The position numbers and the translations under genes were made by a program. From Hymenobacter sp. (GTDB lineage: Bacteria; Bacteroidota; Bacteroidia; Cytophagales; Hymenobacteraceae), in the NCBI GenBank assembly GCA_025362615.1, contig JANYFQ010000146.1, positions 1 to 11,737 on the forward strand: 11,737 nt of DNA, written 5' to 3'. The notes beneath the pieces were generated by a model that had not been told where the DNA came from, made no database searches, and saw only the letters and a program-made list of their open reading frames with translations. Below, piece by piece: positions 1-7,102 of the stretch. The stretch's first letter is position 1; each line of letters begins with the position of its first letter.

Positions 1-7
1 AATTTTC

Positions 8-112
8 AAACCGCGAAGCGGTGGCACCTATCAGGGGTGGGAGGTGTCACCGCTTCGCGGTTTTGGGCTGATTTTCATGTCGTTACTACCAACATATCAC
101 CGCTTCGCGGTT
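8..112. repeat. REP-like palindromes with CCGCGAAGCGG core (three copies)
   Basis: Bases 8-29 and 42-63 are inverted copies of each other, 22 nt long with one mismatch that would be a G-U pair in RNA, around a 12-nt loop. A third copy of the core, TCACCGCTTCGCGGTT, lies at 97-112. The core CCGC-GAA-GCGG is itself a small palindrome with a 3-nt loop. The group lies just downstream of the gene that ends at 139 on the minus strand, so the hairpin could end that transcript or protect its 3' end. The same ten bases, ACCGCGAAGC, recur in the hairpin at 8426-8473, which suggests a dispersed repeat family. The repeat is directly visible; the termination role is inferred. Confidence 0.75.
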
Positions 113-138
113 GGCAAATTTCACCGAGTGCGTAAGTC

Positions 139-1554
139 CTACTTCTGATACAGCCCTGCCACGTCTTCCACCTTTTGATAGCCGCCAAATACGCCGGGAA
201 GCTGCTGGGCCAGTTGTGGCAGCAGGCCCGTTTGGTCGAGGATGAAGGCGGGTGGCGGGGTGCTGCGCTGGGCAGTGCGTACCACGGCGGCGTACTCGCC
301 GAGGTGGCCGAGGTCGGCCTGGGCCAGGGGCCATTCGAGGTACGGTGTGGCGGAGCAGGCCGAGAGGTAGGGGCGCAGGCCGGGGCCCAGCACCAGCAGG
401 GTACGCCCGTGCAGCCGGGCAAAACGCGGGTCGGGCACAAGGCCAAACGCGCTTTCGGGGGGCATCCGCAACTGGGTGGCCAAGCCCGGTACATAGGCGC
501 GGTAGCGGACGACAACGGTGGCGGCGAGCACCGCTAAAAAGAGGAGTTCGGGCACCCAGGCGGGGCGCATTTTCTGGCTCAGAAAGAGGCCGAAGTACGC
601 CATCGGCGGCAGCACCAGCACCAGCGTACCGGCAGCGTTGCCCCGGCTCAGCCCCACAATGCCCAGCACCACCAACGTCCAGACCAACATGACCTGCCGG
701 AACTTGGCTTGAAAAACAGGCCCTAACGTGGTGCCTATGCCCCGCAACACGCCCAGTAGCAGCAGCAACAACGGGCCGGCCAGCAGCCGTAGTTGCAGGC
801 TGGCCGGCAAGTGCCCGCCCACCGCCTCCAGCGTGAAGGTTTGCCAGCCGGTCCCGAAGTAAAATTGTTGAAAACCGGGCAACGCTCCGAAGTAAAAAAA
901 CAGCGTGGCCGCCAGGGCCGTGGGGAACACCAGGCCGCAGAGCAAGAGCAGAAAACTGCGAAATGCACTGGCCGCAAAAATGACGACGGCAAACGACCCG
1001 AGCACCGTGAAAAGCGCAAGCGGCAGGTAGCACAGCGCCCCCAGGCCCAGCAAAAAGCCGGCCCGGAACAGGCGGCGGTTGTCGTAGCCCTCGCGGGAGG
1101 TGGGCAGCAGCGCACTCAGGGCAAACACCACGAAGGTGTGGCCCAGCAGCAGCGGCGAAAGCACGTCGAGGTCGGTGGTGAGGCTGCCGACAACCAAGTA
1201 GGTGAGTGCCGCCACGTAACCGCGTTCGGGCAGCACGTCGGCGCGGTTCAGCACTTGGTTGAAGCGCAGGGCCTGGGCCAGCAGCAGCAGCAAGGCGGCC
1301 ACCCGATAGAGCCAGACCGGGCGGCTGGCGATGACATCCAGGGCCGCAAAAAACGCCGCCGCCAGCGGCCCGGTGCCCACGTACAGGTCGCGGTAGAGCA
1401 AGGCACCGCCGTGCAGGCGTTCGCCGGTGAGCAGCGCCAGCACTTCGGTGGCCGTGAGGGGCAGGCCCGGCAGCAGCGGCAGGCGCAGCCCCAGCACCAG
1501 CAGCAGCAGGGCCAGCACTTGGGCAGGCAGCGAGCTTTTGAAAAATCGAAGCAC
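139..1554 (-). CDS. Polytopic membrane protein, possibly GT-C glycosyltransferase-like or DUF6427-like
   Basis: The protein is strongly hydrophobic, with about ten likely membrane segments over roughly the first 370 residues and a soluble tail of about 100 residues. The GTG start at 1554 gives 471 residues beginning LRFFKSSLPAQ, a basic, short N-terminus just before the first membrane segment. An ATG at 1635 would add 27 Pro/Arg-rich residues that look non-coding. After the first segment comes a loop with EVLALLTGE and LLYRDLYVGTGPL, which resembles the acidic first loop and YRD..PP region of GT-C (PMT-like) glycosyltransferases. The tail (PPPAFILDQTG...GGYQKVEDVAGLYQK) also resembles the C-terminus of such proteins. 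Many Bacteroidota DUF6427 membrane proteins have a similar N-terminus. The gene is divergent from the histidine kinase at 1686. That it is a membrane protein is safe; the enzyme class is a weak inference. Confidence 0.8.
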   Translation of the reverse strand: MLRFFKSSLPAQVLALLLLVLGLRLPLLPGLPLTATEVLALLTGERLHGGALLYRDLYVGTGPLAAAFFAALDVIASRPVWLYRVAALLLLLAQALRFNQVLNRADVLPERGYVAALTYLVVGSLTTDLDVLSPLLLGHTFVVFALSALLPTSREGYDNRRLFRAGFLLGLGALCYLPLALFTVLGSFAVVIFAASAFRSFLLLLCGLVFPTALAATLFFYFGALPGFQQFYFGTGWQTFTLEAVGGHLPASLQLRLLAGPLLLLLLGVLRGIGTTLGPVFQAKFRQVMLVWTLVVLGIVGLSRGNAAGTLVLVLPPMAYFGLFLSQKMRPAWVPELLFLAVLAATVVVRYRAYVPGLATQLRMPPESAFGLVPDPRFARLHGRTLLVLGPGLRPYLSACSATPYLEWPLAQADLGHLGEYAAVVRTAQRSTPPPAFILDQTGLLPQLAQQLPGVFGGYQKVEDVAGLYQK

Positions 1555-1670
1555 GGGGCAAAGCGGAAAGGCCAACGGCGGCCCGGCAAAGAAACGGCAG
1601 GGTTGGGGCAAACGGCGCGGCGCTGGCCCCGGCACCGCGCCGCCAAACCGAACGGGCGGTGCCGGTATCC

Positions 1671-1678
1671 TACATTTG
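1671..1678 (+). promoter_or_regulatory. Candidate -7 box TACATTTG for the TPR histidine kinase
   Basis: TACATTTG matches the Bacteroidota -7 consensus TAnnTTTG and ends 7 nt before the ATG at 1686, so the transcript would have almost no leader. No TTG is visible at the usual 17-23 nt upstream, so the call is weak. If the kinase starts further downstream, for example at an in-frame GTG near 1728, the leader would be longer and the site more convincing. Confidence 0.35.
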
Positions 1679-1685
1679 ATGGCTG

Positions 1686-3737
1686 ATGGCCGTGCTCACT
1701 ACATTATTGCTGGATTTATTTCTACTGGTGCCGGGCAAAAGCCAGCGGTGGCGCTTGCGCTTGCGGCTGCAGCTGGGACTGGGGCTGGGGTGGCTTGTTT
1801 TGCCCGCGCAGGCCCAAAATCCGAAACTCGACGTGCTGCGCTTCGAGCTGCAACAAGCCCCCACCGATTCGGCGCGGGTGCTGCTGCTGTGCCAGATGAG
1901 CGAAAATTATTGGGTGCTGCGGACCGATTCGGCGGCCGTGTACGCCGAAAAAGCCCTGGCCCTGGCCCGTCGCATTGGCTACCGCGCCGGCGAGGGGCAG
2001 GCGCTCAACCGCTTGGGGTCGGCGTTGCGCGAGCGCAACCTGGCGCGGGCGCTGGAGCTGTTTCAGCAGTCGCTCCGCATCGGCAATGAGCTGCACGACG
2101 ACGGCCTGCGGGCGCAAAACCTGCGCACCATCGGCATTCTCTACGTTTACCTGCGCGACCGCCGGCAGAGCCTGAGCTATTACTTTCAGGCCCTTAAACT
2201 AGATGAAAAGATGCACGATAAAAAACGCATTGTATTGGAAATGAGCAACATCGGGCTGGCCTACGACGTTTTCAACGACGTGGATTCGGCGGCCTACTAC
2301 CAGCAAAAGGCCCTCGCCCTGGCCCAGGCGCTGCGTACGCCCACCAATTACATCTACTACGGGCTGGGCAACGAGGCCCGCAAGCGCGGACAGGCAGCGG
2401 CGGCCGAACGCTACTACCGCCAAAGCCTGGCCGAATCGCTGACGCTGGGGCACTTGCGGGGCGTGAACTTCGCCTGCGTGGGGCTGGCGCAGCTTTATCA
2501 GCAAAGCGGCCAACTCGACTCCAGCATCTACTACGCCCGCCGGGGCTGCGTCGCCGCCCGCACCAATGGTTTTTTGCGGGGTGTGCTCAATGCCAGCCAA
2601 GTACTGACGCAGAACTTCGCCCCCCACGGCCCCGCCGACAGCACCCTGCGCTACCAAACCCTGCTGCTGGCAATGAAAGACACGCTCTTCGGCCAGGAAA
2701 AAGTAATGCGGCTGCAGGACGTTGATTTCAAAGAAAAACGGCAAGCCGAGGCTGCTGCCGTCGCCCGCGCCGAGCTGGTGGCTCGTTACCGCACCTACGG
2801 CCTGCTGGCCGGCCTGCTGGTGCTGGCCGTGGGCGCGGCGCTGCTGGTGCGCCACAGCCGCCGTCAGCGCTTGGCCAACGCCAACCTGGCCCGCGCCAAC
2901 AACGCCCTGGCCCAGTCGCTCGACGACCTGAAAACCGTGCAGCAGCAGTTGGTGCAGCAGGAAAAAATGGCCTTCCTGGGCGAGCTGACCGCCGGCATCG
3001 CCCACGAGTTGCAAAACCCGCTTTCCTTCGTGAAAAACTTCGCCGATGTGAGCAGCGGGCTGATAGACGAAATGAACAGCCCCGTTCCCAGCGACCTGAT
3101 TTCCAGCGCCCAGCCCGCGCTGAGAAGCGAAATTCTGGCCGGGCTGAAAGACAATCTCCGCGAAATCAGCGAGCACGGGCAGCGGGCCACGGCCATCATC
3201 CACGGAATGCTTGAGCACGCCCGCACCGGCACCGCCGAGCAGCAGCTCACCGACCTCAACGCCCTGGCTGCCGAGGCCCTGCGGCTCGCGTACCAGAGCT
3301 TTCTCAACAAGGGAAAAGACTTTGCTGTTGAGTTGGTCACCGATTTCGAGGCAGGTATTCCGCCGACCAGCGTAGCGGCCCAGGACGTGAGTCGGGTAAT
3401 CATCAACTTGTGCAATAACGCGTTGTACGCCTTGCGACAGCACCAAGTGCAGGAAGCGCAACGGACCGGGGCCGATTTTCGGCCCGTGCTCACGCTTCGC
3501 ACCTGCCGCCGCCCCGGCCAGGTGCAAATAGAAGTGAGCGACAACGGCCCCGGCATCGCGGAGCGGGTGCGACTGCGGCTGTTTCAGCCGTTTTTCACCA
3601 CCAAGCCCGTCAGCGAAGGCACCGGTCTGGGGCTGTCGATGAGCCGCGACATCATCGTGAACGGCCACGGGGGCACGCTGAGTCTGGAGTCGGAAATAGG
3701 CCAGGGCAGCACGTTTCGCATCACGCTGCCCGTGTAA
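1686..3737 (+). CDS. TPR-repeat sensor histidine kinase
   Basis: The 683-residue protein is a membrane sensor kinase that should autophosphorylate on a histidine and pass the phosphate to a response regulator. It starts with hydrophobic residues and a likely signal peptide ending AQAQ (about residue 44). Residues 55-330 form TPR-like helical repeats, presumably in the periplasm as ligand- or protein-binding sensor. A membrane segment lies at about 371-389, followed by a coiled coil at 395-427. The HisKA H-box is GIAHELQNP with His440. The ATPase domain shows the N-box INLCNNALYAL (573-583), G1 DNGPGI (619-624), FFTTK (636-640) and GTGLGLS (645-651). All catalytic motifs look intact. There is no receiver or DNA-binding domain and no response regulator nearby, so it is an orphan kinase. 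The ATG at 1686 is used here; an in-frame GTG near 1728 would leave a more standard signal peptide. The gene converges on cdsA. Confidence 0.93.
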   Translation: MAVLTTLLLDLFLLVPGKSQRWRLRLRLQLGLGLGWLVLPAQAQNPKLDVLRFELQQAPTDSARVLLLCQMSENYWVLRTDSAAVYAEKALALARRIGYRAGEGQALNRLGSALRERNLARALELFQQSLRIGNELHDDGLRAQNLRTIGILYVYLRDRRQSLSYYFQALKLDEKMHDKKRIVLEMSNIGLAYDVFNDVDSAAYYQQKALALAQALRTPTNYIYYGLGNEARKRGQAAAAERYYRQSLAESLTLGHLRGVNFACVGLAQLYQQSGQLDSSIYYARRGCVAARTNGFLRGVLNASQVLTQNFAPHGPADSTLRYQTLLLAMKDTLFGQEKVMRLQDVDFKEKRQAEAAAVARAELVARYRTYGLLAGLLVLAVGAALLVRHSRRQRLANANLARANNALAQSLDDLKTVQQQLVQQEKMAFLGELTAGIAHELQNPLSFVKNFADVSSGLIDEMNSPVPSDLISSAQPALRSEILAGLKDNLREISEHGQRATAIIHGMLEHARTGTAEQQLTDLNALAAEALRLAYQSFLNKGKDFAVELVTDFEAGIPPTSVAAQDVSRVIINLCNNALYALRQHQVQEAQRTGADFRPVLTLRTCRRPGQVQIEVSDNGPGIAERVRLRLFQPFFTTKPVSEGTGLGLSMSRDIIVNGHGGTLSLESEIGQGSTFRITLPV

Positions 3738-3738
3738 C

Positions 3739-3822
3739 GCGGGTTTTCAACCCGCGCGTCAGCACATCAGGCCAGGTTTCGAAAACCATTCACGACCCCC
3801 GACCAGCGGGTTGAAAACCCGC
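3739..3822. terminator. Paired palindromes between convergent genes, likely bidirectional terminator
   Basis: GCGGGTTTTCAACCCGC at 3739-3755 and its exact reverse complement at 3806-3822 face each other. Each is also a 7-bp stem with a 3-nt loop on its own. A weaker palindrome, GGTTTCGAAAACC, lies between them at 3775-3787. The first copy begins 1 nt after the kinase stop codon and the second lies 1 nt beyond the cdsA stop on the other strand. This placement fits a two-way terminator or a REP-type repeat pair. No T-tract follows either stem, so the termination role is inferred from position. Confidence 0.65.
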
Positions 3823-3823
3823 T

Positions 3824-4798
3824 TTACCCCGCCAGCAGTTGCAGCAGCGCCAGCACCGGCAGCACCAGCAAAAACGCATCGAACCTATCGAGCAGCCCGC
3901 CGTGCCCCGGCAGGATGCTGCCCGAATCTTTCACCCCCACGCTGCGCTTGAGCATGGACTCGGCCAGGTCGCCGAGCGGGGCGAACACGGCCACCACGGC
4001 GGCGGCCACCAGGCGGTGGGCCAGCGGCAGCTCGGGTAGCATGAAGCCCACGGCCCAGCCCACGGCCAGCGTCAGCAGGAAGCCGCCCGCCCAGCCCTCC
4101 CACGTTTTGCCGGGCGAGATGCTAGGAGCCATCTTGTGCTTGCCGAAGGTTTTGCCGGCGGCGTACGCGCCGATGTCGGAAGCCCAGATGAGGAAGAGCA
4201 GGGCGAAGATGCGGCGGTAATCGTAGTAGCCTGCACCAAATTTATCGTAGTAATTAATTGAAATTGAGCTGAGTAAGCTCATTGGAAAGCTTACGTAAAT
4301 CAGGCCCGTTAAAACGGTGGCAACATTTAAAAAAGGTTGACCCGTGCCATGCCAACTTTTGATTTCTTTGAGCAGCAACACCACTACCAGTACCGAACCC
4401 GCTACAGCCCAAATATGAAGCTCACTGCCAGTCAGCAGAACCCAGTGCCCCTGTGAAATCGAGCCCCCAACTGCTGACAATGGAGGCAACTCTGTAGTAC
4501 CATTTTCTAATAATCCAAAATAATTTTGGTATACTTGAGAACTAGAAGTTATGTGAATGATAAAAAAAACCATCAGGCTAACGGCTACCCCAATCCATGT
4601 AGCCGGCGCATACCCGCCCGCCCGCATCATGCGGTAAAACTCCCACAGCATAATGGCCTGCACCAGCCCAAAAAACAGCCCGAACGACAGCGGCCCGTAC
4701 CACACGCAGCCCAGCAGCAGCGCCGCGCCCAGCACCCCGTAAATGACGCGAAGGCGCAGGTTGCTGGGGGTTTTTTTGGGAGTTAGGTTTGAAGTCAA
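3824..4798 (-). CDS. cdsA: Phosphatidate cytidylyltransferase (CDP-diacylglycerol synthase)
   Basis: This inner-membrane enzyme joins CTP and phosphatidic acid to make CDP-diacylglycerol, the precursor of bacterial phospholipids. The 324-residue protein is mostly membrane segments. It ends with the full CDP-DAG synthase signature: S281-x-x-K284-R285, K290-D291, then LPGHGG (296-301) and D304-R-F-D307. A SPGKTWEG block at 228-235 is also typical of the family. The most plausible start is TTG at 4798; no in-frame ATG lies between the upstream stop at 4850 and that codon, although an ATT directly precedes it. The length is slightly above the E. coli enzyme. The middle of the gene, about 4228-4573 (residues 76-191), is visibly richer in A and T than the ends. 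That block covers a hydrophilic loop and several membrane segments, and no reading-frame break is seen. The gene lies downstream of the CPBP protease on the same strand, separated by a large hairpin. Confidence 0.95.
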   Translation of the reverse strand: MTSNLTPKKTPSNLRLRVIYGVLGAALLLGCVWYGPLSFGLFFGLVQAIMLWEFYRMMRAGGYAPATWIGVAVSLMVFFIIHITSSSQVYQNYFGLLENGTTELPPLSAVGGSISQGHWVLLTGSELHIWAVAGSVLVVVLLLKEIKSWHGTGQPFLNVATVLTGLIYVSFPMSLLSSISINYYDKFGAGYYDYRRIFALLFLIWASDIGAYAAGKTFGKHKMAPSISPGKTWEGWAGGFLLTLAVGWAVGFMLPELPLAHRLVAAAVVAVFAPLGDLAESMLKRSVGVKDSGSILPGHGGLLDRFDAFLLVLPVLALLQLLAG

Positions 4799-4831
4799 AA
4801 TGCGCTTGGTGAATGCGATAAGAAAAAATTC

Positions 4832-4903
4832 CGCACAGAGTTCACAGAGTTAAAAGGAGTTTTTTTGCCCTCGAAACTTCTTTAACTCTGTGAACTCTGT
4901 GCG
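4832..4903. repeat. 23-bp perfect inverted repeat with CACAGAGTT units
   Basis: The 23 nt at 4832-4854 are the exact reverse complement of 4881-4903, with a 26-nt loop. Each arm contains two near-tandem copies of a CACAGAGTT unit (CGCACAGAGTT then CACAGAGTTAAA). The complementarity continues imperfectly into the loop (AGGAGTTT against AAACTTC). The element begins 2 nt beyond the stop codon of the CPBP gene and lies upstream of cdsA on the same strand, so it may act as a terminator or mRNA stabiliser between them. Intergenic sequences of this CTCTGTGAACTCTGTG type are, from general knowledge, dispersed in many bacterial genomes. Confidence 0.8.
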
Positions 4904-4905
4904 AG

Positions 4906-5847
4906 CTACAAAACCCCCGCCCGGCTCAATGTCCTGGGAGGCACTCGTCGGCTCAAAACCCACAGCAGCGCCGCCGAGGCCACGCCCGAGGCCAGCACCC
5001 AGGACCAGGGCAGCGCCTCGGTGCTATCGGGGTCGAAACCCCAGCCCAGCAGGCCGTGCTGGGCCAGGTACACCAGCACGAGTTGCAAGGCGTTTTGGGT
5101 GAAGTGCGCCGCCATCGGCACCGCAATGTTACCACTCCATTCGTACAAATAGCCCAGCACCAGCCCTAGCAGAAAGCGCGGCACAAACCCAAAAAACTGC
5201 ACATGAATGGCGCTGAAAATGGCCGCCGCCAGCCACACCCCCGCGTGCCGCGACCCCAACCACTGCACCAGGTTGCGCTGCACCACACCCCTGAACGTCA
5301 GCTCTTCGGCCACGGCGGGCACCACGGCCACCACCAGCAGCCCCACCAGCAGCCGCCCCACCGTGGGGAAGCGCGTGAGGTACTGCGTCAGCACGGCGGC
5401 CTGGTCTTCCTTGGCCCTGGCCCACCCCTCAAAATCGTGCAGCGCAGCCGGAAAATGAACCCCCGCGTTCCAAGCCACTGCGGCCGATATGAGCGGTATG
5501 ATGCAGACGATGAGTACCATCGCGCCTAATACTTGCCTCGCCTGGGCCGGGCGCGAGGGCGCAAAATAATCGGCCCACCCAATGCCCAACAGCAGCGGCA
5601 GCAGCGCCGCGCCCGCCCCCAACCCGGCCAGCGCCAGCCCTTCGTAGGCCATCAGCAGGCCCCAGGCGTTGGGGTGGGCGGTGGGGTTGGTCATCGCCGC
5701 GCTCACTTCCGCAGTATTGAGGCCGAAAAACAAAGCAGCCGCCGCCATTGCCAGAAAACTGCCAACGCACAAGCCGGCTATCATCAGGCCCGTCAGGGCC
5801 AGCAGTTGCAGGCCGGGGTGCAAAGTGGGCCGTAAAAATCCTTTCAT
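4906..5847 (-). CDS. CPBP family intramembrane glutamic-type protease (Abi/CAAX type)
   Basis: The 313-residue protein has about eight membrane segments and the three CPBP (Abi) motifs in order. These are E181-E182-x-x-x-R186 (EELTFR), a helix with H215 (FSAIH), and H248-x-x-x-N252 (HFTQN). These residues form the active site of Rce1-like intramembrane proteases. Bacterial relatives are linked to membrane-protein processing, bacteriocin self-immunity or unknown roles; the substrate here cannot be told. The start at ATG 5847 (MKGFLRPTLHPG) places a short basic head before the first membrane segment. The same frame stays open to 6045, but that extension is encoded by the repeat element at 5892-6106 and is rejected. 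The gene is divergent from the dus gene, with the repeat filling most of the gap between them. Confidence 0.9.
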   Translation of the reverse strand: MKGFLRPTLHPGLQLLALTGLMIAGLCVGSFLAMAAAALFFGLNTAEVSAAMTNPTAHPNAWGLLMAYEGLALAGLGAGAALLPLLLGIGWADYFAPSRPAQARQVLGAMVLIVCIIPLISAAVAWNAGVHFPAALHDFEGWARAKEDQAAVLTQYLTRFPTVGRLLVGLLVVAVVPAVAEELTFRGVVQRNLVQWLGSRHAGVWLAAAIFSAIHVQFFGFVPRFLLGLVLGYLYEWSGNIAVPMAAHFTQNALQLVLVYLAQHGLLGWGFDPDSTEALPWSWVLASGVASAALLWVLSRRVPPRTLSRAGVL

Positions 5848-5883
5848 CAAAAACAAGAAAAGTGCGACGCGAAGAAGAGGCCG

Positions 5884-5891
5884 TAAATTTA
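5884..5891. promoter_or_regulatory. Symmetric TAAATTTA box, possible divergent -7 element
   Basis: TAAATTTA reads the same on both strands and is one base away from the Bacteroidota -7 consensus TAnnTTTG in either direction. It lies 36 nt upstream of the CPBP start on the minus strand and directly at the outer edge of the repeat element. No TTG at a convincing -33 distance was found on either side. It is listed as the best candidate in a gap that must hold at least one promoter. Confidence 0.25.
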
Positions 5892-6106
5892 CCGCAGATT
5901 CAAACGGATTTGACGGATGAAACGGAACGCCGCGGGCGCGGCTGCACACGCAAGGGCGGTTCCGCTTCGTTTCCGCGTTGGTTTTCGGATTCGTTTCCGA
6001 TGCCGTTTGTTTCCTTTGAAACCGCCCGAAGCCAAGCGTCGGCACCGGGCGACAGCCTCAAGCCGTGCATCCGTTCAATCCGTACAAAAATCCGATAAAT
6101 CTGTGG
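5892..6106. repeat. 215-bp intergenic repeat element with GATnnnACG-type inverted arms
   Basis: The left arm (5892-5925) and right arm (6063-6106) are imperfect inverted copies. Read outward-in they share the order CCRCAGATT, then several GATnnnACG units spaced about 9-12 nt apart, ending near ACGGATG. A nested inverted repeat, GGGCGGTT at 5954-5961 and AACCGCCC at 6020-6027, encloses a stretch of degenerate 12-nt GGAAACGAA-like units on the minus strand. Long open frames cross the element on both strands, but they are Arg-rich and unlike the genes they extend. The element fills most of the space between the divergent protease and dus genes, and its right arm includes the GTG start of dus. 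Sequences of the CCACAGATTnACACGGAT type are known as dispersed intergenic repeats in many bacteria. Confidence 0.7.
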
Positions 6107-7092
6107 TCTCGATAGGTCCCAACATCCACCTCCCCGATTTCCCGCTCCTGCTCGCGCCGATGGAGGACGTGAGCGACCCGCCCTTCCGGGCCGTGTGCAA
6201 GGCCAACGGGGCCGATTTGATGTACACCGAGTTTATCTCGTCGGAAGGCTTGATTCGGGCCGCCGCCAAAAGCCGCAAGAAGCTCGACATCTTCGATTAC
6301 GAGCGGCCCATCGGCATCCAGCTCTTCGGCTCCGACGTGCAGACGATGGGCGAGTGCGCCGCCATCAGCACCGAAGTTGGCCCCGATTTGATTGACATCA
6401 ACTACGGCTGCCCCGTGAAGCAGGTGGCCTGCCGGGGCGCGGGTGCGGCCCTGCTGCAAGACATCCCCAAAATGGTGCTCATGACGGCCGCCGTCGTGCG
6501 CCACACGCACTTGCCCGTCACCGTCAAAACCCGCCTGGGCTGGGACGAAGGCACCAAAAACGTGGAGGACGTGGCCGAGCGCCTGCAAGACGTGGGCATT
6601 GCGGCCCTCACCGTGCATGGCCGCACCCGCGCCCAACTCTATAAGGGCGAGGCCGATTGGCGCCTGATTGCCAAAATCAAGGACAACCCGCGCATTCACA
6701 TTCCCATCTTCGGCAACGGCGACATCGACTCGCCCGAAAAGGCGCTCGAATACAAGAACCGCTACGGCGTGGACGGCGTGATGGTGGGCCGCGCCAGCAT
6801 CGGCTACCCTTGGATATTCCGCGAAATCAAGCACTTCGTGGCCACCGGCCAGCGCCTGGCCCCGCCCACCCTGGACGAGCGCGTGGCCATGTGCCAGCTT
6901 CATTTCGATAAAAGCATCGCCTGGAAAGGCCCCAAAGTGGGCATTTTTGAGATGCGCCGCCACTACGCCCACTACTTCCGGGGCCTGGAAGGAGCCAAAA
7001 GCTGGCGCACTCGCCTCGTGGGGGCCGAAGCGGCGGCGGAGGTTCACGACATTCTAGCCGAAATTGCCAGCAGCGAGGCGGTTTTGGCGTAA
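6103..7092 (+). CDS. dusB: tRNA-dihydrouridine synthase, DusB type
   Basis: This FMN- and NADPH-dependent enzyme reduces uridine to dihydrouridine in the D-loop of tRNA. From the GTG at 6103 the protein has 329 residues and begins VVSIGPNIHLPDFPLLLAPMED, close to the usual family start. The TIM-barrel landmarks are APMEDVSDPPFR (18-29), the catalytic motif NYGCPVKQV with Cys103, VKTRLGW (141-147), VHGRT (171-175), the FMN-binding GNGD (204-207) and GVMVGRASIGYPWIF (225-239). The C-terminal helical domain that binds tRNA is present (about 255-325). An ATG at 5917 would add 62 Arg-rich residues encoded by the repeat element and is rejected. DusB is the best family fit, but the type within the Dus family is less certain than the activity. 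A histidine kinase follows on the same strand after 126 nt. Confidence 0.94.
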   Translation: MVSIGPNIHLPDFPLLLAPMEDVSDPPFRAVCKANGADLMYTEFISSEGLIRAAAKSRKKLDIFDYERPIGIQLFGSDVQTMGECAAISTEVGPDLIDINYGCPVKQVACRGAGAALLQDIPKMVLMTAAVVRHTHLPVTVKTRLGWDEGTKNVEDVAERLQDVGIAALTVHGRTRAQLYKGEADWRLIAKIKDNPRIHIPIFGNGDIDSPEKALEYKNRYGVDGVMVGRASIGYPWIFREIKHFVATGQRLAPPTLDERVAMCQLHFDKSIAWKGPKVGIFEMRRHYAHYFRGLEGAKSWRTRLVGAEAAAEVHDILAEIASSEAVLA

Positions 7093-7102
7093 TGCTTTTT
7101 CC

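Noticed and set aside
1..120. Possible CRISPR array from three similar palindromes
   Set aside because: The copies differ in orientation and length and their spacing is irregular; no regular spacers or cas genes are present.
86..1561. 491-residue minus-strand frame overlapping the membrane protein
   Set aside because: It is Ala/Pro/Arg-rich with no domain, while the overlapping frame gives clear membrane segments.
793..1686. 297-residue Gln-rich open frame on the plus strand
   Set aside because: It is the complement of Leu-rich membrane-segment codons in the gene at 139-1554; its Gln/Arg richness comes from that.
2199..3668. 489-residue open frame on the minus strand
   Set aside because: It is the antisense shadow of the TPR histidine kinase, whose motifs are unmistakable in the plus frame.
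5848..6045. N-terminal extension of the CPBP protease (start at 6045)
   Set aside because: The added 66 residues are encoded by the repeat element and are basic and low in similarity to any membrane protein; ATG 5847 gives the normal family start.
5917..6102. N-terminal extension of the dus product from ATG 5917
   Set aside because: It is Arg-rich, lies entirely in the repeat element, and the family start fits GTG 6103.
6058..7047. 329-residue minus-strand frame
   Set aside because: It is the antisense shadow of the dus gene and lacks recognisable motifs.
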